Shown here piece by piece: positions 22,699-31,907 of a stretch of DNA of 40,721 nucleotides. The first letter of the stretch is position 1; every line of letters begins with the position of its first letter. The stretch covers positions 1 to 40,721 of IMG/VR virus record IMGVR_UViG_3300047444_000148; one strand, given 5' to 3'. The notes beneath the pieces were generated by a model, which was given only the letters and a program-made list of their open reading frames with translations, had not been told where the DNA came from and did no database searches. The stretch comes from a virus. Position numbers and translations under genes: made by a program.

Positions 22699-23004
22699 TC
22701 AAATCTGCCCGTCGTAGGTGCGGAACGCGGCGTATTCCGGGCGCTTCAGGATCTCAAGGATTTGCTTCGCATCCTCGGGATTGAAGAAGTCGAGGCCGGT
22801 CTGCTGCCCGATCTGCATCAGGACGACCGTCGGGACGCGCATGACGTGGTGCATGTCGCCCTTGCGCGCGAGCCGCGACGACATGGCGCGCTGCTCGTGA
22901 TTGACCTTCAGAACCGCCTCGATGTCCTGCTCATACGAGACGATCATCTTTCCTTCTTCTTCGTGATACGCCGTGCGCATCCCGTCGGGGCTGTTCGTGC
23001 TCAT
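22699..23004 (-). CDS. Hypothetical protein, virion module
   Basis: 101 residues from the ATG at 23004, which overlaps the previous stop by one base (TGATG). The frame stays open to 23169, but that part lies inside the upstream gene. It is helical and charged (EEEGKMIVSYEQDIEAVLKV), ending in DAKQILEILKRPEYAAFRTY. Proteins with this kind of end recur in podovirus head-tail regions; an assembly-factor role is possible. Confidence 0.65.
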   Translation of the reverse strand: MSTNSPDGMRTAYHEEEGKMIVSYEQDIEAVLKVNHEQRAMSSRLARKGDMHHVMRVPTVVLMQIGQQTGLDFFNPEDAKQILEILKRPEYAAFRTYDGQI

Positions 23005-23306
23005 CAGTGCGTCATGGGAATGAGGTTGAGCGTGCCAGTCGACGACTGGTCCTGAATCGCCGCGATCTTTTCGCCCGGCGAGATCCGAATCAGAAACGGT
23101 GGATCGCTCGCCTTCACGAGCATGTCTGTACCCACGGCAACCGGAGCGGTCCCTACTGCGACATGGCAATTGCCGCCGATGGCAGACACGAGAACCGCCT
23201 GAACGGTCGAATCAAACGTCGTTGACGCGACCGACGCAGAGCCAATCGTGAGGTTCTGACCCGTGCCGGATACTGGCCGCCACGGTGAAATTGGTGCCCA
23301 TGTCAT
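23004..23306 (-). CDS. Small beta-rich protein, candidate capsid decoration
   Basis: 100 residues of alternating beta character (NLTIGSASVASTTFDSTVQA, then CHVAVGTAPVAVG, PPFLIRISPGEKIAAIQD). The size and composition fit a small cement or decoration protein, and such genes often lie near the capsid gene, but here the tailspike and a terminator intervene. It ends with a TGATG overlap to the next gene. The functional call is an inference. Confidence 0.6.
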   Translation of the reverse strand: MTWAPISPWRPVSGTGQNLTIGSASVASTTFDSTVQAVLVSAIGGNCHVAVGTAPVAVGTDMLVKASDPPFLIRISPGEKIAAIQDQSSTGTLNLIPMTH

Positions 23307-23321
23307 TTCGTGACCTCAAAT

Positions 23322-23346
23322 AAAAAGGGCGCCCCGAAGGACGCCC
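23322..23346 (-). terminator. Intrinsic terminator after tailspike gene
   Basis: On the minus strand, GGGCGTCC, the stable loop TTCG and GGGCGCCC form an 8-bp stem (one T-G pair), followed by TTTTT. It lies between the tailspike stop (23368) and the next start (23306), splitting the structural operon. Confidence 0.9.
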
Positions 23347-23367
23347 GAATCGCTGCTGGATGGTTGC

Positions 23368-25713
23368 TTAGCTGAACGTGCCGACGGCGACGTTCTGCAG
23401 GGTGATAGCCGACGCGCTGGTGACAGTCACTACGAACTCGCGCCATGTTGCCGTCGCGATAGTCATCGTGCCGGTGAGCGTCCAACCGGTCGCCGTCGTC
23501 ACCGTGATCGTCTGCCCCGTGTTCGTGTTCGTGATGCGCAGACGATAGGTGGTGCCAACCGCAGGACCATAGAGCGACTGCAACAGATTGGCAGCCGTCG
23601 GCAGGTTTGCGGTGATCGCGCCACCCTGCGCGCCGGTGATCGCCAGATCAACCGAGGCTTCGCCGCCCGAAATCTGTGCGGCGTTGAGGTTTAGTGTCGC
23701 CGCGCTGGCAACGGTGTTGAACGCTGCGGTCTGCGGAGCATCCAGCAGACACGTCCACGAACCCGGATTCGCCTCGATGAAGGTTGCCGACGAGTTCGGC
23801 GGCATGGCGACGCCCGTCGCGCCCGCAATGCCATTGATCGTGTCGGCCGTGCCGGACGAAACGTTGTAGCTGTAGACCTGAACCGGATTGGCCGTGTTGT
23901 TGATCAGGAACACCTTGTCGGTGCCCGAGCCGATCTGCGGCAGTGCTACGCCGTCGCCGAAGTTGGTGCCCGCCGTAGCGGCCGTGGAAGTGTTGACGGT
24001 CGTTACGTCCGCCGTGATCTGCGTTGCACCCGCTTGCGTGCGCGTGGTGCCCGCCGTAATTACGCTGCCTGCCATGACTGCTCCTTTGAATGTGACGACG
24101 GGGAACCCCACCGCCAGGGTTGTTTTGCCCCAGGGGGCGTTCTGTTGGCCGATCTGGATGTTCAGTCCGAGAGCCGGGCCGCTGACATTCGCGCCGCTAT
24201 GGAACAGACGCAGCGTTCCGTCACCTGCATCGACAATGAATGAATCGAAGTTCTGAGTGCTTTCCCACGAATACGCACCGGGCTGCCCAGCGCCAATTCG
24301 CCATGCCCATGTCACGCCGCCGTCGAGCGAAATGCCCTGCCCGATCCAGCGCGCAACAGCCGGATTGCCGGATTGAGTCTGCGGCACATAATCGAACGAG
24401 ATGAGGTACTGCTTGCCTTCCTGCCCAGGCGGGACATAGATAGAAGGCTCGCCAGCAGAGTCATTGCGGAACAGGCCCACGGGCGGAAGTGCAGCCGGAA
24501 TGACCGCACTTTGATCGACCCACGTCACGCCAAGGTCGCTCGACGCGAGCAACCCGAAGCGTCTGATGGAGTCGAGGCCGACGCCGCAGCACCACATCTC
24601 AATGACGTTGCTGCCCTGCCGGACGCGCAACATCGGATCGAATACACCTTGCGCCCGCCATGCACTGTTCGCCGCCGGAACGGTATTGCTGCATATCAAG
24701 CCGACTCTAGTCCACGTATGCAAGTCGGGGCTTGTCGCCCACCGTATATCCGTGCCGTTATCAGACACGTAGGCTTGGTAATACGTGCTGCCGATCAGAA
24801 TGGCGCCGCCGTTGAACGAATAGAAGCCATCCGTTCCATTCGCGAGCATCACCGGATTCGAAACGTCTGCGGTCCACGGCCCATCGATGGTCGTCGATGT
24901 CCACAGCCCGAGGTTCAGAATGTTCGAATTGGCCGCGTTCCCGTTCGTCGAATGCGCGGCAGCGGTGTAACCCGACACAAGCATCGCCCAGCGAGAATTT
25001 AGGCTGTCGTAGAACGGTTCCGGATTGGCGATGTCCGTTGCGTCCCAAGTGCCCGCTGAACCCTTGGGAATAACCGGAGCGCCGCCATTCGCCGAGATCG
25101 GCGTAAAGGCCGGCCAGTTGTAATTCAGCCCGAGCAAGGTCTGGACTTCTATAGGCCCCCAAGTGGCGTTTCCGCCTGATGGCCCGTTGACGCCCATGTA
25201 GATTCCGCACTTGGTCGCCGTCTGATAGAGCGTGGACACAAGCGATGAAACCTGCACACCGTTAACAAAGACTGTGATGTTCTGGCCCACGCAGTCGATG
25301 CGGACAGCGGTGACGGCGTTGTTAATCACCGTCGCATCGGCTATGTACATCTGATCGAACTGCGAGCCGCTCTGCTTGTTGTAGAGCGTGACGCGGTTAT
25401 ACCGAGGGTCTACCTGAATTCCCCAGTGATTGTTCGCGTCCACATAACGGAACAGAAGGACGGCGATAACGCACAGGTTGTTATCCGGCGAATACGACGA
25501 CATGGCGCATGAGACGGTGAAGTCTGATACGCCAGCGTCGAAAGTATTGGCGTTCGCATTAACCTGAATCGCCGCCTGCGCCTTCCCACTACCATTCAGC
25601 GTGAAGGCGCCGGCCGCGTTCGTGCTCCATGCTTTGTTGCCGATATTCGTCGGGCGGGATTCAACGAACGTTCCACTGGTCCCAAAGAAGTCGTCTTCCG
25701 CAAAAACGGTCAT
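23368..25713 (-). CDS. Tailspike: LamG-like domain plus five-bladed propeller, possible depolymerase
   Basis: 781 residues. Residues about 1-190 look like a concanavalin/LamG lectin fold (DFTVSCAMSSYSPDNN, then ITVFVNGVQVSSL). Residues about 205-510 read like a GH43/GH32-type five-bladed propeller: IANPEPFYDSLNSRWAM, GLWTSTTIDGPWTAD, WRAQGVFDPMLRV, AGEPSIYVPPG and SLDGGVTWAWR. Candidate acidic residues are Glu in NPEPF, Asp in VFDPM and Glu in GEPS. The C-terminal about 250 residues are a beta-rich trunk (TAATAGTNFGDGVALPQIGS). It may cleave or bind capsule or O-antigen sugars. Its site between capsid and adaptor genes and its own terminator suggest a cassette. Confidence 0.75.
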   Translation of the reverse strand: MTVFAEDDFFGTSGTFVESRPTNIGNKAWSTNAAGAFTLNGSGKAQAAIQVNANANTFDAGVSDFTVSCAMSSYSPDNNLCVIAVLLFRYVDANNHWGIQVDPRYNRVTLYNKQSGSQFDQMYIADATVINNAVTAVRIDCVGQNITVFVNGVQVSSLVSTLYQTATKCGIYMGVNGPSGGNATWGPIEVQTLLGLNYNWPAFTPISANGGAPVIPKGSAGTWDATDIANPEPFYDSLNSRWAMLVSGYTAAAHSTNGNAANSNILNLGLWTSTTIDGPWTADVSNPVMLANGTDGFYSFNGGAILIGSTYYQAYVSDNGTDIRWATSPDLHTWTRVGLICSNTVPAANSAWRAQGVFDPMLRVRQGSNVIEMWCCGVGLDSIRRFGLLASSDLGVTWVDQSAVIPAALPPVGLFRNDSAGEPSIYVPPGQEGKQYLISFDYVPQTQSGNPAVARWIGQGISLDGGVTWAWRIGAGQPGAYSWESTQNFDSFIVDAGDGTLRLFHSGANVSGPALGLNIQIGQQNAPWGKTTLAVGFPVVTFKGAVMAGSVITAGTTRTQAGATQITADVTTVNTSTAATAGTNFGDGVALPQIGSGTDKVFLINNTANPVQVYSYNVSSGTADTINGIAGATGVAMPPNSSATFIEANPGSWTCLLDAPQTAAFNTVASAATLNLNAAQISGGEASVDLAITGAQGGAITANLPTAANLLQSLYGPAVGTTYRLRITNTNTGQTITVTTATGWTLTGTMTIATATWREFVVTVTSASAITLQNVAVGTFS

Positions 25714-25746
25714 TACTGCCCCTTATGCGCTATCGCCAGACAGCGA

Positions 25747-26727
25747 TCAGCCGTTCGTGTCGAAAATCGCGCCTTGGGCGTGCTCGTTGCCCAGTTCCAG
25801 CGTGTATTCGACGAGCAGTTCCTTCTTGTCCGAGTCACCCGTCTTTGCGAGCGGGATCGTCTGGAACGGGCGCAGGTACGCGACGCGCACGTAGTTCGGG
25901 TTGATGCCGAACACGTCGCCCGAGTGCGCCAAGAAGATGTCCGGGATGATCTTCACGTCGCCGAAGTCCGACTGGTAGATATCGACGGCGGTCTTCAGCG
26001 TCTTGTCTTCCACTTCGATGAAGCGCGTTCCCGGACCGGCGAAGGCCGAGATGTTCTGCTTGTTCGTCGGCGAGACCAGCATGTACTCGGGGCAGTCGCC
26101 GGACGACGAGAACACCTTCTGGATCATCGACTTGACCATTGCTTCGGTGATGGCCACGGTCGTGCCGTTGTAGGTGCGCGTGTTCGTGCCGTCGGTCCAG
26201 CCGTTCGAAGCCAGCGCCGGGTTCGCGCCCGACGGCGAGCCGCCCGTCTGGAACACGACGTTGGTCGTCAGGAAGGCCGGCAAGCCAGCGGAATTGCGCG
26301 CGACCGACGACGAACCGGCGCTCTTCGCCTGGTTGTAGGTCAGAATGCCTTCCATGTCGCGCTTCATTTCCTTCGACTTCTTGAGCAACTGGTAGCCCAT
26401 CTTGTTCGAGCCACCGGCAGCGACGACAGCCTGCGACGTGCCCGAGATCTGGACGACCTTCGTCGAGATCTGCGTGTTGTTGCCGATACGAGCCGTCGGC
26501 GTGAGCGTCTGAGCGGTCGGATCATCGCCTTCGATGGCCGCATTGCTCAGGTTCTGCGCGTCGAGCTTGTCGGTGTTCCACTCGTGATTCGTCTGCTTCG
26601 CTTCCGTCTTCTTGCACATGTTCAGGAAGGGCGTTTTAAACGGATCAACGTTGTAGATTGCGTTGATCAGGTCTTCGCGGATGTTCTTCTGCGTGTAGAC
26701 CTGGAAGGTATTTGCAGGTACGGACAT
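25747..26727 (-). CDS. Major capsid protein (SU10-type, DUF5309)
   Basis: 326 residues; GGAGTTAAAA precedes the ATG. It starts with an N-terminal arm (QVYTQKNIREDLINAIYNVD) and the FKTPFLNM phrase typical of SU10/DUF5309 major capsid proteins of the HK97 fold. Further markers are HEWNTDKLDA, the long helix around KKSKEMKRDMEGI, and a C-terminal PNYVRVAYLRPFQTIPLAKT followed by EYTLELGNEHAQG. It forms the icosahedral shell and follows the scaffold gene directly. Confidence 0.92.
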   Translation of the reverse strand: MSVPANTFQVYTQKNIREDLINAIYNVDPFKTPFLNMCKKTEAKQTNHEWNTDKLDAQNLSNAAIEGDDPTAQTLTPTARIGNNTQISTKVVQISGTSQAVVAAGGSNKMGYQLLKKSKEMKRDMEGILTYNQAKSAGSSSVARNSAGLPAFLTTNVVFQTGGSPSGANPALASNGWTDGTNTRTYNGTTVAITEAMVKSMIQKVFSSSGDCPEYMLVSPTNKQNISAFAGPGTRFIEVEDKTLKTAVDIYQSDFGDVKIIPDIFLAHSGDVFGINPNYVRVAYLRPFQTIPLAKTGDSDKKELLVEYTLELGNEHAQGAIFDTNG

Positions 26728-26745
26728 TTTTAACTCCGGTATGGT

Positions 26746-27810
26746 TTAACCAAGCAAATCGAAGACAGCCGCTTGTGCGTCCATGTCTCTCGGGTTGCGG
26801 TTGAATCGTTCAAGAGCGGCCTGACGGCGCGTCTCGTTGGGGTTCGAATCCACCCGTGATCCCGGTTTCGCCACCACGGGCGCTTGCCGGACCTGCTTCA
26901 GTGCTTGGGGCTTCGATGCTTGGAGCGCCTGATAACGCGCCGCGTCGTGCAGAATTCGCATGTAGCGGTGGTCGTAGATCTGGTTCAACTCGGCATCCTG
27001 GAAGCCCAGACTGCGGGCGTACTGCGACATTGCATTTCGGTCTTGCGTGAAAACTTCGGTGTTGCGCCATTCGGGAATGACGCTGACGAGCTTCTCGCGC
27101 TCGCTGGCAATGGCTTGCTGCAATCCCTGCTGGTGCCGCTCGGCTTCCTGATGGGCTTGCTGCTGCACTGCCGACAGATAGTTCTGGATCTGGCCTTGGC
27201 GCTGCTGGAACTCGGTGTTCAGCGCGGCGAACTCAGCCGGGTTCTGCGCGCGGAGAGCGTTCCAATCGATCGTCTGGTATTCGTGCGTCAGCATCTGCAT
27301 CGCGAGATTGCCGAGCGCGCTGTTCTGCTGGATTTGCTGCTGGAAAAGCGTGCGCGCGGCCGTGCGCTCTTGATCGAACTGCGTGCGCTGGTTCGAAAGG
27401 TCGATCGACTTGTTGTTGACGTGACCTTCGAGCTGGTACGACTTGAGCACGTCCTGCAGCGGAACCTGCGTTTCAACGCCGTCGATCTTGGTCGTGACGT
27501 GCAAGTTCATGACCGATTCGGGATCGACCTTCATCGAGGTTAGAAGCTCGTCGAGGCTTTTGTATGCCGGCGCTTCTTCCTGCGCCGCTTCCTTGGCTTC
27601 GGGTGCTTCGGTGTTCTCTTGGGCTTGGCGTTGCTCGCCGTCGTCTACAGCGCGGTTCTCGTCCGTGGACGACGCATGATCCTGTCCGCCTTCCTCGCGC
27701 GGAGGAATGCCCTTCGGATCGAATGCGCCCGAATCCCACAAGCCTTGGAACTGGTCTTCACCGCTCGACTCAACGCCCATGGATTGGGTGGTTGCAACGA
27801 CATCGCTCAT
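26746..27810 (-). CDS. Capsid scaffolding protein
   Basis: 354 residues, acidic and Gln/Glu-rich. Residues 40-80 are disordered (Glu/Ala/Gln). A domain with LDELLTSMKVDPESVMNLHV and KIDGVETQVPLQDVLKSYQ (about 85-125) is typical of podovirus scaffolds. Long helices with heptads follow (QQRQGQIQNYLSAVQQQAHQ), and the C-terminus is basic, RRQAALERFNRNPRDMDAQ, as expected for the capsid-binding end. It lies just upstream of the capsid gene and downstream of a terminator. Confidence 0.85.
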   Translation of the reverse strand: MSDVVATTQSMGVESSGEDQFQGLWDSGAFDPKGIPPREEGGQDHASSTDENRAVDDGEQRQAQENTEAPEAKEAAQEEAPAYKSLDELLTSMKVDPESVMNLHVTTKIDGVETQVPLQDVLKSYQLEGHVNNKSIDLSNQRTQFDQERTAARTLFQQQIQQNSALGNLAMQMLTHEYQTIDWNALRAQNPAEFAALNTEFQQRQGQIQNYLSAVQQQAHQEAERHQQGLQQAIASEREKLVSVIPEWRNTEVFTQDRNAMSQYARSLGFQDAELNQIYDHRYMRILHDAARYQALQASKPQALKQVRQAPVVAKPGSRVDSNPNETRRQAALERFNRNPRDMDAQAAVFDLLG

Positions 27811-27825
27811 TTGCTGGCCTCAATG

Positions 27826-27848
27826 AAAAAGGCCACCCGAAGGTGGCC
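27826..27848 (-). terminator. Intrinsic terminator upstream of scaffold gene
   Basis: On the minus strand GGCCACC, loop TTCG and GGTGGCC form a perfect 7-bp stem followed by TTTTTC. It lies between the 93-residue gene and the scaffold start at 27810. Confidence 0.9.
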
Positions 27849-27868
27849 TGTGTGGAAAGTGGTGTTGG

Positions 27869-28150
27869 TTATCCGAAAATCTTGAACCGCTTCTTCGCTT
27901 CTTCCTGCTGCGTCACCTGAAACTGTGCGATCTCGCCCGTCTGCTTGATCTGCTCGAAATACGATTCGAGCGTGTTCCACAGTTGCAGGACCGTGATCAG
28001 CCGCGTATGCATGATCTGGTCGGAGAGCGGGACCGCTTCCATCTGGCGCTGAATTCCTTCGAGCACGGCTTTCTTTGCCTCGACGAAGATCGGCGCATCG
28101 AGAACCTGTGCGGCATGACCGCCACGGACGATTTCTTCGTCATTGCCCAC
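27869..28150 (-). CDS. Hypothetical head-module protein (93 aa)
   Basis: Overlaps the 3' end of the portal gene by 11 bases. It is all-helical by sequence (PIFVEAKKAVLEGIQRQMEA, HTRLITVLQLWNTLESYFEQ, then a Gln/Glu-rich end). Small helical proteins between portal and scaffold are common in this phage type; the role is unknown. The TTCG terminator follows its stop by about 20 bases. Confidence 0.7.
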   Translation of the reverse strand: MGNDEEIVRGGHAAQVLDAPIFVEAKKAVLEGIQRQMEAVPLSDQIMHTRLITVLQLWNTLESYFEQIKQTGEIAQFQVTQQEEAKKRFKIFG

Positions 28151-30356
28151 GCTGCACCTCGCTCACGTCGTGATTGACCATCTGGCCGGCGTCGGCCGCC
28201 GCGTTCTGCTTCAACTGCGACGCGACGATCTGGCCGATGATCTTCACGACCGTCTGCCATTCCTGCGACTGGATCTGTGCGACCTGAATGTCGCGGTCTG
28301 CGCCGCCCTGCTGCGCCGCGTGCATCAGTTCGGCCTGCGCCTTCAGTTGCGCCGAGCGCTCGCCAGCCTGCGCCTGGATCAGATCGCCCAGGAGGCGGTT
28401 GTTCTCCGTCGCCTGCTTGCTCTGAGTTTGCATCTGCACCGTCTGCGCGCGCTGCCCTTCCGACTGGGCCTTGATCTGCGCGACCTGAACGTGCGGATCG
28501 GGCGGCGCATGCTGCTTCTGCTGCATCGCCTGCTGGTATTCCTGCGAGTCCGGGTCCATCGCGAATTCAGACGGGTTCTCGAAGCCGAGCAGGTGCGACA
28601 CCTTGCGGAACGTGTTGTAGGCTTGCTTCGGGCCAACCAGACCGAACACGGCCAGTTCCTTCTGCGCCTGACCCAGCAGCATCACGTTCGCGCGCGCTTC
28701 CTCGCGGTTGCCCGAGCCGAGGCCGACGTTGATCACCAGTTCGGACCGCTCGCGCCACTCAGCCGGATTCGTCGACAGCCATTGCTTGTTGGTCAGCATG
28801 ACCGTCATCTCTTCGTCCTGATGCCGGCGCAAGAGATTGTGGATCTTCTGGAACACGTCTTTGACGCCCTCAGCGAGCAGCCGCGCGACCAGTTCGACCT
28901 TGGCTGCCGCCGCCGACATCGAAGCCAACTGGCCGCCCTTGGTGACGTCCTGCAACGCATCTGCGTCGACGCCCATCGTGTCCTTGCCGATGCCTGTTCG
29001 CATCTCGCGCTGCAAGTCGCAGTACTCCATCGCCGGCAGGATCTGCGCCATCAGGTTCGACGGCTGCACAAACGGCATGATGTTGTCACCGATCGGCCCG
29101 TCGACGCGGATAATCCCGCCCGGACGCGACACAAGCAAGTCCTGCACGTTCACGTTGCGCCAGTTCACCGCGGTGCGCTGGTTGTTCGAAATGTAGATGT
29201 TGTCGAGCGCCTGGCGAAACAGCGTCGTCTTGCTGACCTGCAGATCGTTCAACAGGTCGTAGTAGCTGATGCCCACGTGCCTATGCGGCATGCGGATCGG
29301 CGAGCAGTACGAGAACGAGCCTTCCTCGATCTCCTCGTTTTCGAGGATCTTGTCGCCGCCCACCACCACGCGCCGAAACTCGGCGATGCCGTCGCCGTCG
29401 AAGTCGACGCGGATGTAGTTCGTCCGCACGTCGATCATCTGGCTGGCCGGATCGCTCGGATTCTCTTCCGAAAGTTGGTCGGTGACTTCGTTCCGCGCCA
29501 GCGAGATCAGGTCGAGCCATTCCGGCCGCGCCACGGTGATGGCGTCGATCATGTCCTTGTCGAAGCCCAGTTCCTTCGCCTCGGTGCGCGACATCGTGCG
29601 CATGTGCTGCGTGAATGGAGATTCGTCCAGACCGTGCCGAGCCTGCGGAGACACGCGCATTTCCTCGGGCGGAACACACTCGACCTTGACGCATCCTTTC
29701 TTCGACGTGCGCCGGATCTTGATGTCGAACGATGTCGACTGCTGGGGCGGCCCGCCCATCGGGTTCGTGATGATGTCGATCGTCTCTTTCTGCTCGAGAA
29801 CCTCGATCTCATCCTTCGTCTGAAGCAGCATAGCTACTTCGTTCTCGTTCAGGCCGGTGTACGACTCGACGCTCGTCTTGGTCTTCTTCACCCAATACGA
29901 GTTGACGTAGCCGTTGCGCAGCAGCAGCGCGTCCTTGAACATGTCGTGCAGGATGAAGAAGCCGGGGTTCTGCTTCATGAACACCCAGTTGACGACTTCC
30001 GTTTCCTGCTCGGCCTGTTCCTCGTCGCCCGGCGCTTCCGGATCGAACTGCACCGGCTTGCCCGAGCCGACGAACATGCGCATCAGCGTCGGCATGATCC
30101 ACTCGACCGTATCGCGCAACTCAGGCAGCACGATCTGCGAGCGATCCTCGACCTCGTTGCCCATCGGGCGGCCGAAATAGGCGTTCAGCGCGTTGTAGCG
30201 GTCGATCTCAAGCGTGGTCATCGTCTGACCGGCCGGCTTGATGTTGCCGCCGACAGACGGGCCGGCAGCGACGGACGAGCCGAGGGACGAGCGTTCGTAC
30301 TGCCCGATCAGCCCGAGCAATTCGTCGTCCGACATGCCCTTCTTCGTCTCAGCCAT
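28140..30356 (-). CDS. Portal protein
   Basis: 738 residues from the ATG at 30356 (AAGGACGCAA upstream); the frame is open to 30416, but that part lies inside the small gene ahead. Portal features: EVEDRSQIVLPELRDTVEWI near the start, VNWVFMKQNPGFFILHDMFK, VPPEEMRVSPQARHG, then the stem/wing phrase RQALDNIYISNNQRTAVNWR and the long C-terminal Gln-rich barrel helices. It forms the dodecameric DNA gate that the terminase docks on and to which the gp4-like adaptor attaches. Confidence 0.9.
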   Translation of the reverse strand: MAETKKGMSDDELLGLIGQYERSSLGSSVAAGPSVGGNIKPAGQTMTTLEIDRYNALNAYFGRPMGNEVEDRSQIVLPELRDTVEWIMPTLMRMFVGSGKPVQFDPEAPGDEEQAEQETEVVNWVFMKQNPGFFILHDMFKDALLLRNGYVNSYWVKKTKTSVESYTGLNENEVAMLLQTKDEIEVLEQKETIDIITNPMGGPPQQSTSFDIKIRRTSKKGCVKVECVPPEEMRVSPQARHGLDESPFTQHMRTMSRTEAKELGFDKDMIDAITVARPEWLDLISLARNEVTDQLSEENPSDPASQMIDVRTNYIRVDFDGDGIAEFRRVVVGGDKILENEEIEEGSFSYCSPIRMPHRHVGISYYDLLNDLQVSKTTLFRQALDNIYISNNQRTAVNWRNVNVQDLLVSRPGGIIRVDGPIGDNIMPFVQPSNLMAQILPAMEYCDLQREMRTGIGKDTMGVDADALQDVTKGGQLASMSAAAAKVELVARLLAEGVKDVFQKIHNLLRRHQDEEMTVMLTNKQWLSTNPAEWRERSELVINVGLGSGNREEARANVMLLGQAQKELAVFGLVGPKQAYNTFRKVSHLLGFENPSEFAMDPDSQEYQQAMQQKQHAPPDPHVQVAQIKAQSEGQRAQTVQMQTQSKQATENNRLLGDLIQAQAGERSAQLKAQAELMHAAQQGGADRDIQVAQIQSQEWQTVVKIIGQIVASQLKQNAAADAGQMVNHDVSEVQRGQ

Positions 30357-30528
30357 TTGCGTCCTTGGGTTTCGGGCCGGGTTTGCGGGCCTCAATGCGT
30401 TCGATGCGGAGTTCAAGCTGTGCGATGTACGCGAGCAGTTCGACGCGCGTCATGCCGCCGAGACCTTGCTCAAGCGTATTGATGCGATGTTCGAGAACCG
30501 CGACTTTCGCGTTCAGCGCAATGCTCAT
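30349..30528 (-). CDS. Small leucine-zipper-like protein between terminase and portal
   Basis: A 59-codon frame from the ATG at 30528 to TGA 30349-30351, overlapping the portal start by 8 bases; a GAGG lies about 11 bases upstream. It has regularly spaced leucines (VAVLEHRINTLEQGLGGM, then LLAYIAQLELRIERIEARK) and a basic KPGPKPKDANG tail. It is probably a coiled-coil dimer or trimer; perhaps a terminase-portal or head-completion factor, by position only. Confidence 0.65.
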   Translation of the reverse strand: MSIALNAKVAVLEHRINTLEQGLGGMTRVELLAYIAQLELRIERIEARKPGPKPKDANG

Positions 30529-30593
30529 TTCGTTTTTCGCCTCATTTTGGGCAGTTCATTTCTTCCAGACCCGCGGGCGTCGCGCGGAATCTG

Positions 30594-31907
30594 CTACGCG
30601 ATCGACAATTTCGGGTAATTGATGGGCTTCATCTCGACCGGTTCCTGCCACGCGATGCACATCAGGCCGAAGCCGTCTGCGCTGTGGCTTGACCAGTCGT
30701 GATCAGGACCGAGGCCGATGCCGCGCTCAAGGTCACGCTTCTCGTGATACCAACCGAGCGCCGAGCGTCCTGCCTCAGTCGTCACGTCGTTGAACCGGAT
30801 CTGCGGGAACAGCACGCGCGCGCGCTCGATACGAGCCATCGCAGCGCCCTTGCCCTGATTCGGCACGACCGTGACGCTGTAGCCAGCCTTCCTCAGCGCC
30901 GACTCATACGACACGTCGTACACCTTGTCCTGCGTCGAGCCGTCGTGCGGCAGCCATATCTGCGCCCTGGACGGCTCGTAACCCTGCGACCGTGCCCAGG
31001 CAAGGTGAGCGTCGACGGGCTGCCCTACGGCCTCGTAGTGGTTCACAACGCGCACTTCGCGCCCGATGAACTGCGCCGCCCAAATGGCGAACGCGTCAGC
31101 CTTGGCGCCTGTCCCGCCGATGTCGCAGAACAGCCGAATCGTCATCAGCGGATCAGCCGGGAAGAATCCGATGCGTCCTTCTTCCTTCGCCTTCTGAAGA
31201 TGCTTGGCGAAGTACGCGCCCTCAAGCGCTGTGACGAAGCCGCCTTCCCAGATGTGGTCGTACTGCTCAGGCCGCTCTTCGAGATCGCGCTGCCTGTCGC
31301 GCTCAAGCTTGGCCGGGAACTTCGGATTGTCGCGCCAGTTCAGCACAACAATCTTGATGCGCGGATCGTTGCTGTTGACCGTGAAACGCTTCTCGACCGG
31401 CGCCGTCTTGCGCTTCGGGTTCCATGTGATCCACAACTCTGCGTTCCAGCCCTCGCCTTCCTCACGCAGCGTCGGAATCAGCGTCGTCCAGGCTTCGTCT
31501 GTGACCGGCTCGGCCTCGTCCACCCAGCAGACCAGAATCCGGCCTTTCGACTTGATGCTGGCGATGTTCCGATCCAAGCCCGCGAACACGAACGAGATTC
31601 GCCCGTCGCGGCTCCTGATGTACCGATCGCCGATCTCGTAATACGACTTCAGGAACGGCTCGTCCTCGATCGCGCGCTTGCATTCCTCAAGCGACGAGTC
31701 TTCGAGCGAGTTCATGTACTGCCGACCGCACAGCAGAATGCCGCTGATGCCGGACATACCGAAGATGTAGCCCTTCACGGCCACCATCTTGGCGAAACTG
31801 CGCGTCTTGGCCGAGCCGCGACCACCCTTGGCGCCGCGCACGTCGGCCTCGCCCTCGAAGACTGGAATTAGCTTCTCGGGGAGCGCGATATGCGCCGTTG
31901 CGCTCAC
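30594..31907 (-). CDS. terL: Terminase large subunit (PBSX type)
   Basis: 437 residues, starting at a GTG that overlaps the small-subunit stop (GTGA). The ATPase domain has Walker A GGRGSAKT (28-35) and Walker B ILVCWVDEAE with Asp130 and Glu131. The nuclease domain has Asp in FCDIGGTGAKADAFAIW, HDGSTQDKVYDVS and Asp in SSHSADGFGLM near the C-terminus. It translocates DNA into proheads and cuts the concatemer. The type gives no certain statement on cos or headful packaging. Confidence 0.94.
   Translation of the reverse strand: MSATAHIALPEKLIPVFEGEADVRGAKGGRGSAKTRSFAKMVAVKGYIFGMSGISGILLCGRQYMNSLEDSSLEECKRAIEDEPFLKSYYEIGDRYIRSRDGRISFVFAGLDRNIASIKSKGRILVCWVDEAEPVTDEAWTTLIPTLREEGEGWNAELWITWNPKRKTAPVEKRFTVNSNDPRIKIVVLNWRDNPKFPAKLERDRQRDLEERPEQYDHIWEGGFVTALEGAYFAKHLQKAKEEGRIGFFPADPLMTIRLFCDIGGTGAKADAFAIWAAQFIGREVRVVNHYEAVGQPVDAHLAWARSQGYEPSRAQIWLPHDGSTQDKVYDVSYESALRKAGYSVTVVPNQGKGAAMARIERARVLFPQIRFNDVTTEAGRSALGWYHEKRDLERGIGLGPDHDWSSHSADGFGLMCIAWQEPVEMKPINYPKLSIA

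Noticed and set aside
20604-25713. Diversity-generating retroelement acting on the fibre or spike genes
   Set aside because: Considered because related podoviruses can carry one, but no reverse transcriptase gene or template/variable repeat pair was seen.
25774-26733. Plus-strand frame of 319 codons opposite the major capsid gene
   Set aside because: It mirrors the capsid gene and has no ribosome site or family features.
28143-30482. Very long open frame on the plus strand opposite the portal gene
   Set aside because: The opposite strand encodes a recognisable portal protein with a ribosome site. The plus-strand translation is Arg/Leu/His-rich filler produced by GC-rich codon bias.
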